Below are positions 38,159 through 48,600 of a DNA stretch of 64,000 nucleotides, one piece after another. Each line of letters starts with the position of its first letter. The stretch's first letter is position 1. The stretch spans positions 992,001 through 1,056,000 of the forward strand of contig JAZGTN010000214.1 in NCBI GenBank assembly GCA_037783415.1, given 5' to 3'. A program made the translations under genes and the position numbers. Source of the stretch: Leptasterias polaris (taxonomy: Eukaryota > Echinodermata > Asteroidea > Forcipulatida > Asteriidae). The notes below the pieces were generated by a model. The model was given only the letters and a program-made list of their open reading frames with translations, had not been told where the DNA came from and did not search any database.

Positions 38159-38284
38159 AGTTCGTTTTTGGGGTTATAAACAAACAGTTTTTATTTTTAC
38201 CATGTCCTTCCCTCACTTTTGGGTTTAATAGTTATTTGTTTTTTTGTGGGGAGGGGGGGGGGGGGGTTGGGGGGCGGTTGTTCT

Positions 38285-38430
38285 TCTTTTCTTTTTTCCC
38301 ATGGCCTTGCCAATCGATGGCCGGGGCTCTCTAGGGCGCTGGTTAAAAACTGTTAGAAAGGGGGGGTTTATTCGCCTTTTACAATTTCCTAGCGCCAATA
38401 GGTAATCCACGATGGCGTTAAGAATGATTA
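38285..38430 (+). pseudogene. Possible decayed relic of one tRNA-Leu unit
   Basis: In order it shows CCATGGCCTT, then GATGGCCGGGGCTCT, GGGCGCTGGTTAAA and GATGGCGTTAAGAAT. These resemble the unit's flank, A box, anticodon stem and degenerate T loop. The match is weak and broken by unrelated bases, so this is tentative. Confidence 0.3.
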
Positions 38431-39486
38431 TCAATTAAATTTACTGCAGCCAGCAGGACGTGGGAATACAGTTATCGTTCAAATTTATTTTGTGTGTTGT
38501 TTTTCTCCTCATTTTGGGTCCTCTTTGAAATCCGTTACTTCAATCATTACGGCTTCAGTGCTCTGCATTGCAAAGATGTGCAAGAAGCCGTGTATTTTGT
38601 TTCAATATATTTCCTTGTACGTACGGATGGATGTTCCCTTGGTTCTTGGTAACCTCCATCTGAGCGATAAAAAATCAAGCTGCAGTTGTTGGCTGCTGTT
38701 GTTGTTTTGGTTGTTGGTTTGTGCCATCAGTGTGCAGACAATTTAAACTGCAGAATTAGAAAAACTGTGGATTTAATTACAATAAATTTTGCGAAACTAA
38801 ACACATAGTCACCCACCCTTGGCTTGCCGCGGTAATTGAATTCGTTGTCCCTATCTTAATTAGTTTTGCTATGATGTAACCATAAATAGTTGGTGGTTTT
38901 TGTTTGTTGTTTGTTGTTTTGTTTTATATACTAGGCCTAGGTATAATCATGAGCTGGTCCTTGCTCTATAATGAATATGGTTCATTCTCGTTTTTCTTTT
39001 ATTTTAGTCACTAGTATTTCATTTATTTCAATTAATTTCAGTCTTACTTTAGACAAACAAAAATTTGTTGGACAGCCAACCACTTTCTGAAGTTGTGAAT
39101 TAAAAGACGTAGTTTCATTCACAGCGAAAAGATAATTATCAACAACCCTATGCAATGATGGCATAGCGAGCCCTCTGCTTCCGCATGTCCCTCACCATTC
39201 CATTGTAACACCCCTTTCAACTTAATAGAACAGTCTATAATCTACCTCAGGAATCAGCGTTCCTAAAATACACCCACAATGCAGCTGAAATAGATTACAT
39301 TTTCCTATGCATTTTCCTCAAAATAATTCATTTATGGAGTTATTTCTCCAAATCATGTTTTTATAAAGTTTTTTAAATATTATTGAGAAAGTTGATATCA
39401 TTTTAAAAGGTTTATGATTCCATAACAGCTGCTATGAATGTGAAACGAAATTTTAAAATGCACCATCAATGTTCATGGTAAGCACC

Positions 39487-39510
39487 CGGCCATCTTGTCA
39501 CCACTTCCTT
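39487..39510. promoter_or_regulatory. Candidate YY1-like and ETS-like sites upstream of actr3
   Basis: CGGCCATCTTG is the reverse of a YY1-type core (CAAGATGGCCG) and is followed within 10 bases by CACTTCCT, an ETS-type core. The pair lies about 115 bases before the actr3 start codon. Such motifs are common near housekeeping promoters; this is motif matching only. Confidence 0.3.
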
Positions 39511-39606
39511 CACTTGTGGGAGTTGTACAGATTTCCAACTCCTGTGGTGTAGTTTCTTTCAGTTTTTAACCGATTGCAATTGTTGCAGGGTAAAACAAGT
39601 ATCAAC

Positions 39607-42600
39607 ATGGCTGGCAGACTCCCTGCGTGTGTTATAGACCCCGGTACTGGGTGAGTTTAATGGCTAAAAAGCTTTATTTACTGGCAAAGACCGGGACATA
39701 TTCCCAGGGCGTTTTCTAACGTTAGTTGTGTAGAAACTTTATGGGGGCGTGCAGTGTGCACTAGGCTATGCGTTTTACTTCCTGTTCCCTGGTGGTGGTG
39801 TACTGTAAATTCCCAACCATGTATCACAAATTAAATCACAAATCGGTTAATTTTGGGGTTTGTTTCGTCATGGAGGTAGAAAGAGATATACTATACTTGA
39901 TACTATGGCAGGCAATGATTACTCTATCCTCTGTGATGTTTGTCTGCTGCGTTTTGTCTAAACGTTATTTATTTTTTTATGTGAGAAAATGGAATTGGCT
40001 GTCTGCTGCTGGCTGTCCTGTGTAGTGTGTGCGGCAATGTAGTGTTAATGTTGCAAAGTGCTTATCAACCAAATTGACATGATATTATGTTGTATAAATA
40101 CAACAAATATTTATTGACCTGACGTTTCAACCTTAGCACTTTTATTTTTATCAAATAATAAACCACAAGGGAAACTGACTGGGTAAATTTTAAAGGATTT
40201 TTAAATGATTTCCTTGTTCAACCCAAAATCACTTTTATTTTTAGCAGAGTCTTTCTCGAAGGCGAATTGACAACTAAACAAGTAATCTGGTGTAATAGAT
40301 TAGAACTCGAAGTAGGAAAAAATAAAAGCATAATACTTGACAGATAACGCAAGGGATAAACTAGTAATAGTATTTAACTAGCCCATGTTGGACTCTTCCG
40401 ACCCATTGCATAGCGTGACAGAGTCCAGAATATAAAGGTCCCCTTCCATTGCGAACATTTTTATAACACCAAAATATTTTCATGAATCATACACCTGATC
40501 ACAGATTACTTCTAGAAACTATAAGGCTCCCCCGTGAGCCTTAGGGGTCTAACATTTTGGACCTCCGTAACGCTATACGTTTTCAAAATGGTCGTTGATA
40601 GGTGAACATTTTACGGTGGTTTGCCATCAATAACTTCAGTTTCCTTTGCACTACACAACACAAACTTTCCCCATACACTTAATCAGGGTTGTAGCTAGAA
40701 CTTTTTGAGTGCCGGCTAATTTACAATCAAAATAGAGCGAAGCTTTTAATTTTACTGCTTTAAAAATGGATTTGTATGGGTTTTCTGAGACATGATTTTT
40801 GTAATGCATTTTAAGGTATGTAAATCTGTTATTTAAAACTTCATTACAGTTTCAATAGGCTTCAACATTTTTAGGGCAAGGCCACTTTGGTCTTGGAGCA
40901 AACAAAATTTTGGAGGGCTCCAAAGCCAGTAGATAGAGCACAAAGGCCAAACATGTTATTTTAACAAAGGCCTGAAGGCTATAAATAAACTATTAGTTGT
41001 ACTCTGAAAAAAGCAATTTACAAAAAAATACTATTTTGAAAATTGGCCAGGGGTTTCCCCATGGGTGGTAAACCCGATGGAACAATTTGCATGAATAAAA
41101 TGTTAATAAATCATCTCTTATTCAAAAACAAACATTAAATCTAAAAGCCAGCAGATGTCAACACACTTTCCAGGTTTAAAAGAACACGAAACCCACTCCG
41201 AAGAGTCACAAAACCAGGTCACAACACCACACAGACACCGCGCACGCGGCTCGCTTTGGAGTAAAGCGAGAGTATTACAAAGTAAAACAATTGTATAACA
41301 ACTGTAGAGGATTAGCTACAAAGACACCACACACGTGGCTTGTCTTTTGAGTGAAGCAAGAGTATCGCAAACTAAAACAATTGTGTAACAAACTGCAGAG
41401 GATTATAGATAAGAGTAATTGGGTCTCAATTGGAGGGTCAATCATTCTCCCTGACATGTCTGGATAGTGTCCAGCTGTCTGGGGCTAACATTAAAGAAAA
41501 GGACATCCAACTGTCGGCTTCCTTTGGGTTGAAAATGTGTTTTATTTAATCATTGACAACTGGGGAAAAACAAGTTTACCGTTCAAACTGAACAAGCGAT
41601 CGACTGTGTAAAAGAGGTAGTTCATTTTATTGTAACTTTGTTGCATTTTGTGCCGGTCGGTAGGATGTTCATCTAGTCTGTGTGGCGGTCGGCAATAGCA
41701 AATGCCGGTTACACCCGACCGGCGCCGACCGGCGTGGCTACAACGCTGCACTTAATATACATTCATAATGAATGCATTTCTTTTTTGTTGAGTTATGTTC
41801 AAAAACATCTTCAAAAAATGAAATTTACCACGCAATACTCACGATTGTTTTTCCCTCATCGCGGCACTCGCGCGGCGTTCGCGATTTGCGCAAAAAAAAT
41901 AAGACTGCGCAGTGTGCGTGGAGCCAAAAGACAGCGCGGTGTGAGCCGGAAGCCAATTGGAATGCTCCGCGCACACCGCGCAGTCTTATTTTTTTGGCGC
42001 AAATCGTGAACGCCGTGCGAGTGCCGCGATGAGGGGAAAACAACCGTTTTATATTGCATGGTAAATTTCATTTTTTGAAGATGTTTTTGAACATAACTCA
42101 ACAAAAAAGAAATGCATTCATTATGAATGTATATTAAGTGTATGGGGAAAGTTTGTGTTGTGTAGTGCAAAGGAAACTGTAGATATTGATGGCAAACCAC
42201 CGTAAAATGTTCACATATCAACGACCATTTTGAAAACGTATAGCGTTACGGAGGTCCAAAATGTTAGACCCCTATAAGGCTCACGGGGGAGCCTTATAGT
42301 TTCTAGAAGTAATCACAGATGTACTTCTACTATTTTTCTAAAAACTATATTAAGGCTCCCCCTGAGCCATAGACATGATAGTGGTCAAACATTTTGGGCC
42401 TCCATAACGCTGCACCGGAAAATCTCAAAAACAAAGTTCAGAAGTCAGTGTAATGAGTGTTTAAGCTGCTCGGAATATAATAATATAATAATAATAACTA
42501 GTTCTTATATTTTCTTTCTAAGCTACGTAATTTGTAATCTTTTTTGTTACTCTCTCTGTTTTTTGTTTTGTTTGGTTTTTATGCGCCTCGGAATAAGTTT

Positions 42601-45600
42601 AGTCTTAGATAGATGGCGCTTTACAAGTTTTAATTATTATTTATTATTATTATATAGCGCATTTTACAATAACGTCCCCATCAGTAATTTTTAAGAGCCC
42701 AATTTTCAGTAGAACAAGGTTTGAAACAGCAGCAGGTGAAACAAGACCCTTCCCTTATGCTCCTTGTATGTCACAACAAATAAGGGGTATGGTGGTTAAA
42801 TCTGATCGCAGGGTTATTTTCAAGTTTGTAAAATGGTTTGACAAGTCTATTTATGCTAGATTTTTATGTGCCAGTGAAACTTTACCACAAATACATGTAC
42901 ATTATCACAATGGCTTCGCATTTATTCAAGTATCGTGACTGTGCACGTACGCGCTAATGATAGGGTGGTAGTCCACGCATGTGCACAGCCGCAGAACATT
43001 AAGCATAACATCCTGGCTACAGTACCCGTAGTAGCCTACATTTACAGCAAGTCCATAGTTCAACAGTCAGTACGCTGTGAATGATTTTTGATATATCCTG
43101 TCCATAGGAAAGCCCAGCTAGACTCAAACGTTCATGAATCATTCGTGAGCCGAGTAAAAAAAATAACTGCACAGTGTGAGCTAGACTTGGTTCCAAGTCT
43201 TTGATTATCAGTCTTGCTTGAAATAGCGCCCACTTGTGGATTAACCTCCAACATTATCCTACGAACGCGAGTTAGGGCATGTCATGCCAATCTGTACATA
43301 TCTGATAAAGGTTTCTCACACAAGAAGATTACCAACGCGGTGTGCTGCAAACCGAAACCCATCTCAGCTACATGTACAACCAATAATAAAAAATTTCTGC
43401 AAACAGTGCCCTCCTTAAACCAAGAGTCAATTTTCTGCCACACAGGTACACCAAGATGGGTTTTGCTGGAAACACAGAGCCCCAATTTATCATTCCTTCA
43501 GGTAAGTGTTGATTTTTTCAAGACTTCCCCTTTTGTGTCAGAACTTTTAGCTAAACATAACTTGATAAACTAAAGGAACATTTCTGAGGTAACTTCTTTT
43601 TATAGGTTAGTTTTTATTGGGAAATCATTAAGAAGTACATGTATTAATAATAATATAATAATAATAACTAGTTCTTATATAGCGCATTTCACAATAACGT
43701 CTCAATGCGCTTTACATTAGTGCCCTGGTCATTCGGCCAATAACATTCCCTTTTAATCTTTCTCAGCTCCCTGGGGAGTATACAGCCTGGGCTGCCGTGA
43801 TGGCGCTCCGAAGGCTTTTTCAAACACAATATCAACCTCTACCCTTGCAGGTACCCATTTATACCCCTGGGTGAAGAGAAGCAATTATAGCAAAGTGTCT
43901 TGCTCAAGGACACAAGCGTCATGACCGGGACTCGAACCCACACCCCGATGACTAAACCACCAGAACTTGAATCCGATGCTTTTAACCACTCGGCCATGAC
44001 ACCCTACGTCAGACCAGTGTTGGGTTAACATACATTAAATTTGTCATTGTTACATTTTTCCTGAGGAATTACAGAAAGTGTGAGTTGAAGACAGGTGGCA
44101 TTTGGATTAACATTCCAGCGGGCTTTGTCATGGGAAAGAGGCTTAACATCCCTCACTTTTGTGGCACAAAAAAACAGGTCTCAATCCTGTATTTTAACAT
44201 AGGATTTCAGGAGTTTTATCACCAGACCTTTCCTCTTTCTTTATTCTGTTCCAATAGCAATCGCCATCAAGGAGTCTGCAAAAGTTGGGGAGAAATCTCA
44301 GCGCAGGTTAGTCAAAGGTGTAGACGATTTGGACTTCTTCATCGGTGATGAGGCAATTGATAAGCCCAACTATGCCTGCAAGGTCAGTCTCATGTCTGCT
44401 ATTTTCATACCAGACTTCACTGAAAATTTTCTCCTCAAAATTTGTTATTTAACCCTACTGTTCTCGCATACTCCAAGATGCCTCAAAATCCACCACACTG
44501 TGCACACATAAGTGAAGTAACCCAAGCCACACTTTTCTGTCATTGTATTTTTATGTCTGATAAATCAGTGCCAAAGATTGCCACTGAAGAAACTGACCAA
44601 GGTTGAGAACCTTATCTCTTCCAACATTGGCCAAAATTCCATCGCAAATGAGCACAACTGGTAGCTTTTCCACTTTACCACTCTCATTGAAGTACTTTGG
44701 GCAGTGGCTCTACTCTTCACATCAGCATGTTTATGCTACTGTTGTGGCATATTGAGGTATGGGTTGGTTGTCCTGAGATACATCCTGATAGTAGGAGGGT
44801 TCTAATGATTGAAGAATGTTGCTTTTGTTTTGTTTTTCACTATAACCTCTTGATAACGATTTCTTTCTACCTACAGTATCCTGTACGTCATGGTATCGTG
44901 GATGACTGGGACTTGATGGAACGGTTTTTAGAACAGACTATTTTCAAATATCTTCGAGCAGAGCCAGAAGATCATTACTTCCTCTTGGTGAGTTGTTTCT
45001 CCTCAAGGTCTCCTCAGGCAAACCAACTTTTAATTTGTTTTTGTTCCAAGCTAGGATTAAGGGTCAGTTAACCAATTCATGTCGGTATTCTGAAAAATGT
45101 TCCATGCCCACCTGCAGTATTATTTCTCTGAACTGTTTGGAGTTTCTGGAGTAATCCCGCCTCCACCTTACTAATCTGTTTTTTCCTGGTTCTTCCTGTA
45201 GACGGAACCTCCACTCAACACACCTGAGAATCGAGAGTACACGGCAGAAATCATGTTCGAGACATTCAATGTTCCAGGACTGTACATAGCTGTTCAGGTA
45301 TGAAGATTTATAAAATACAAATGTTATTGGGATTTGAGGCGTTGCACGGTGAGGTATCAATTTGGTTTTCAAAAAAAAAATCTACCTTGCAAGTAGATAT
45401 ACACATGGTGTTACCACAAACCAAATATACAAATGTTGTTATTATATCTTTCTGGTAATGAAACCAAGGAATCATCCAAAGTGCCTTGCACCATAACCAT
45501 TAGGCCTGAAGATACCTGTGAAGAAAAGAGATGAAGAAATCTCAGTTTTAGACGTGGATGGAAAAACCCCAATGGGGAAACCCCACACAATCAGGTAGGG

Positions 45601-48600
45601 ACTGAAAACCCAATCCACATGCAATGCTTCTGTTCCAAGCGGGATTCAAACTGGGGGTCCAGACCAGGTTAAAGGGACCACTAAAGCCAACCTGAACATG
45701 TAGAACTGTGAGAGTTATTTTTTCCAAAATTGTTGATGTGCCGATGTGAGAAGAAATAGTAATTTTTTTTGTTCACCTATGGAAAGGTCTCTCTCGTTGA
45801 TAAGCATAATAGTTAGATGTTTAGACTTTTTTACCTTTGACACTTTGTTTTGATTTCTGTGTAAAATGTGAAACGACCTTAAGACAACAGGAAATGCCCT
45901 GTTGATGTTCTCTTTACATTTCCTTCCTGTTATCTGATGTTTTCTTTCAATACACAAATGCTATAGAAAGGCATTTATAAGTGTTATTGCTTTAAAAAAA
46001 GTGTCTTCCCCTTAAAATAATCTGTCCTTAGACTTATGGTTGAGTTTTGGTTTGTTGTCATGAGCAAGCCATAATGGATGGATATACACACAGAAAAGTA
46101 ACTTAAAGTCTGATCTTAATGAGGTCTGACTTTAATGACCTCACAAGATACGACCTTGTAGCAGAGTTGTCTTATTTTGACCTGAATGCAATGTGCTCAA
46201 AGTGCCAAGAACTGAGTTTTGACCTTGTACTGACGTCATTCTGTGTTTCCCTTCAAAGCAGATATGCGACCTTGCAAAACTGATTCTAATCTTCTTACTG
46301 CAAACCAATCACATGCTTGCTATCATACAAGATGTCATCTTGATATTAAAACAGCTTATGAAAATAAAAGTAATAATACTAATTTGGGAGCCTAATCATT
46401 CTGACTCCCAGTTGAGAAGCTGAATTGCAAATGACGCGGCTACAACGCGGTCGAGCCGCAGACATGTAATGGAGCCTTTTGGTGCCAGCCACATAGACCC
46501 ATGACCAAGGAGCACAGCGAAAGTGTTTGATTTTTTCGAAATGAGGAAAACCAGAGGGCCCAGAGAAAGATCCTTGTGGCACAGGAGAGAGCCAACTCCC
46601 TTTCTCACGCATGGCCCTAGCCAGGAATGGAAGCAGGGTCTAAGTGGTGAGAGGCGAGTGCTTTAAGCACTACCCATCCATGGCTCTTTATGACCTCAAT
46701 GTTCTGATATGACATTTTGTGTCCTGTTGTTTACTCCAGGCGGTTCTTGCTCTTGCCGCATCATGGACGTCGCGTCAGGTCGGTGAGCGTACGTTGACAG
46801 GAACGGTCATAGACAGTGGAGATGGTGTCACTCACGTCATACCTGTGGTAAGTCAAATCGTACCACCAAGAATCAAAATGTGGAGTTCTGTTTACATAAA
46901 CAACTTTTTGTTCTCAATGTTCATCTGAAAATCTGTATTAACTGTTTGAACGAACTGTTGTATTTTAAAAAAGGTGTTCTTTTTAAACAAAACCACCAGA
47001 AATTGTCATAGTTTGATATCATATAATAAACCACAAGGGAAACTGACTGAAAAATCAGCTCGATATCCTGGTACTATTTTGAATCCCTTGTTGATTTGAT
47101 TTAACATTTATTTTCTAATGCATAATTCAAACTTACCTTTATGCCATGAATCTTGAACTGAGGTTTTCTATTCTCAAGTTGTTTATTTTGGGGGTATTTG
47201 TGTTCATGCAGGCAGAAGGCTACGTCATCGGTAGCTGTATCAAGCACATTCCTATAGCTGGGAGGGACATTACTTACTTTGTACAGCAGATTCTACGTGA
47301 GCGGGAGAGTAGTATCCCGCCAGAGCAGTCGCTGGAGACAGCCAAGGCAATCAAGGTTGGTTTGAGAGTACCTATTTAGGATTAACTGAACTCTAGTGTA
47401 TACCTGGTCATGGTTAAGTAAATTATAGTTATCCAAGTTAAACTTAGGAGTGAGTTGCTGTTAGTTAACTCGGAGTTGGTTTTAGTCAAATTAAAATTGT
47501 TCATAACTAAAGCACCCACAATACACCATCAAGCTGAGATTATCCAATATAAGACTGTTTTAAGATGTTCCCCCCCCCCCCCCCCCCCCCACCCCCTGGA
47601 AGTACACCGATGCCACAGTGTTCGTTGCCCTGGTCTCGGCCTTGGTGCCCCTTCCAAAGTTTCCATAGACTTTCAGATTTTCCAATGGAATGCTCTTTGC
47701 AAAATGAAAATGGCCTTGCCCTCTCTCAAAGATGAAACTCCAGGCCTGTGTGAAAATCCATAGATTGTCTTGAATGTAACACCCTGAAAGTTTGTGTGGT
47801 TTTTGTCTCTAGACCAACAGGAAACATTGTCCAGGTGCTTTTGTTGATGTTGTGGGGGAGGGGGGGGGGGGTGCGGGTGTTTTGGGTGTTTTGTTATTCT
47901 ATCTCAATTTTTTGTACAACTACTCCCTGAACAATTTAAAACACAACTTGAATTTTTTATTTTTTTTTACTCGAGTAGCCGCATAAACTTAAGAAGAGAC
48001 TGATCATGCATTTACAAATATTATTTTACCCAAAATTGAAGAAAAAAACCAAACTTGTTTGTGACTTGTTTGGCAGGAGCGATGGGGTTACATCTGTCCT
48101 GACGTAGCAAAGGAGTTTACAAAGTATGATATGGATCCCGGCAAGTGGATGAAGAAGTACGAGGGAATCAACGCCATCACCAAGAAACCTTTCTCTGTGG
48201 ACGTTGGGTATGAGCGCTTCCTTGGCCCTGAGGTGTTCTTCCATCCAGAGGTAAGTCTTGTGTCATAACAATTAGTCCGTGTCTTTTGTGTTTCCAACCT
48301 CTTGTGGCTAACCAGCCCCTTCCCTCTAACCCCCCCCCCCCTTTTGTCTCCTTCTTCGTTGTTCATCCCTTGTTTTTTCTGTGTACTTTCTGCCTCTCTC
48401 TCTCTCTCTCTCTTTCCATTTCTTTCCACTTGACTGCTTCTGTTACATCAGTATACTTGTTTATGCATGTTGTGTTGTCATTTAGCCTTCTAGAAAGACT
48501 CTGCTGGGGTCGAAACATCAGGCCTTTAACTATTTTTTGCAAAACTTATTCCCTCAATATAACACGGCCCTTGCAATATTATCAAGGTGTAACAGTCAAG

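Larger units (their letters stand above)
1..38217 (+). repeat. Tandem array of tRNA-Leu units (AAG and TAG anticodons), about 149-bp period
   Basis: The same 82-nt cloverleaf recurs head to tail from base 1 to about 38,158, with spacer to about 38,217, all on the + strand. Length divided by period gives roughly 255 units; I did not count each one. An intact unit has a 7-bp acceptor stem (GGTAGCG with CGCTGCC) and discriminator A. It has A box TGGCCGAGCGG, a 5-bp anticodon stem (CTGGT with ACCAG), a 13-nt variable arm typical of class II tRNA, and B box GGTTCGAATCC. The body closely resembles vertebrate tRNA-Leu(AAG/TAG), from memory of that family. Most spacers carry a T-run within about 15 nt of the tRNA end (Pol III terminator type), TATAAACAAAC, an A/T-rich block and a pyrimidine-rich stretch ending TTCATCAA. 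Many copies are decayed. The left edge of the window truncates the array. Confidence 0.97.
38218..39606. other. Non-coding stretch between tRNA array and actr3
   Basis: A G-rich tract at about 38,248-38,275 follows the array. No convincing coding exon is visible. The last 200 bases probably contain the actr3 promoter or 5' UTR: a CAG acceptor-like site at about 39,589 lies just before the start codon, so a 5' UTR intron is possible. Confidence 0.5.
40504..42314. mobile_element. Long foldback (palindromic) element, interrupted
   Basis: The left arm is in two parts, 40504-40683 and 41749-41924. Its reverse complement runs continuously from 41964 to 42314, with a 39-nt loop at 41,925-41,963. 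Without the insertion the element would be about 740 bp, nearly all arm. The outer arms share GATTACTTCTAGAAACTATA and the inner arms share AATAAGACTGCGCAG. It is probably a non-autonomous foldback DNA transposon; no transposase is present. Confidence 0.85.

Noticed and set aside
1..38217. CRISPR-like regularly spaced repeats
   Set aside because: The period is about 149 bp, both the repeat and the spacer are conserved, and the repeat folds as a tRNA. There are no cas genes, and the gene content is eukaryotic.
38134..38434. Small frames on both strands at the array end
   Set aside because: They cross the G-rich tract and the last tRNA; composition is low complexity and no domain is visible.
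41680..42221. Overlapping frames of 70-121 codons on both strands
   Set aside because: They mirror each other because the DNA is a palindrome. There is no transposase-like motif.
43214..43573. 119-codon frame around actr3 exon 2
   Set aside because: It reads exon 2 in the wrong frame. The true frame joins exons 1 and 3 exactly.
45064..45372. 102-codon minus-strand frame
   Set aside because: It is antisense to actr3 exon 5 and its flanks.
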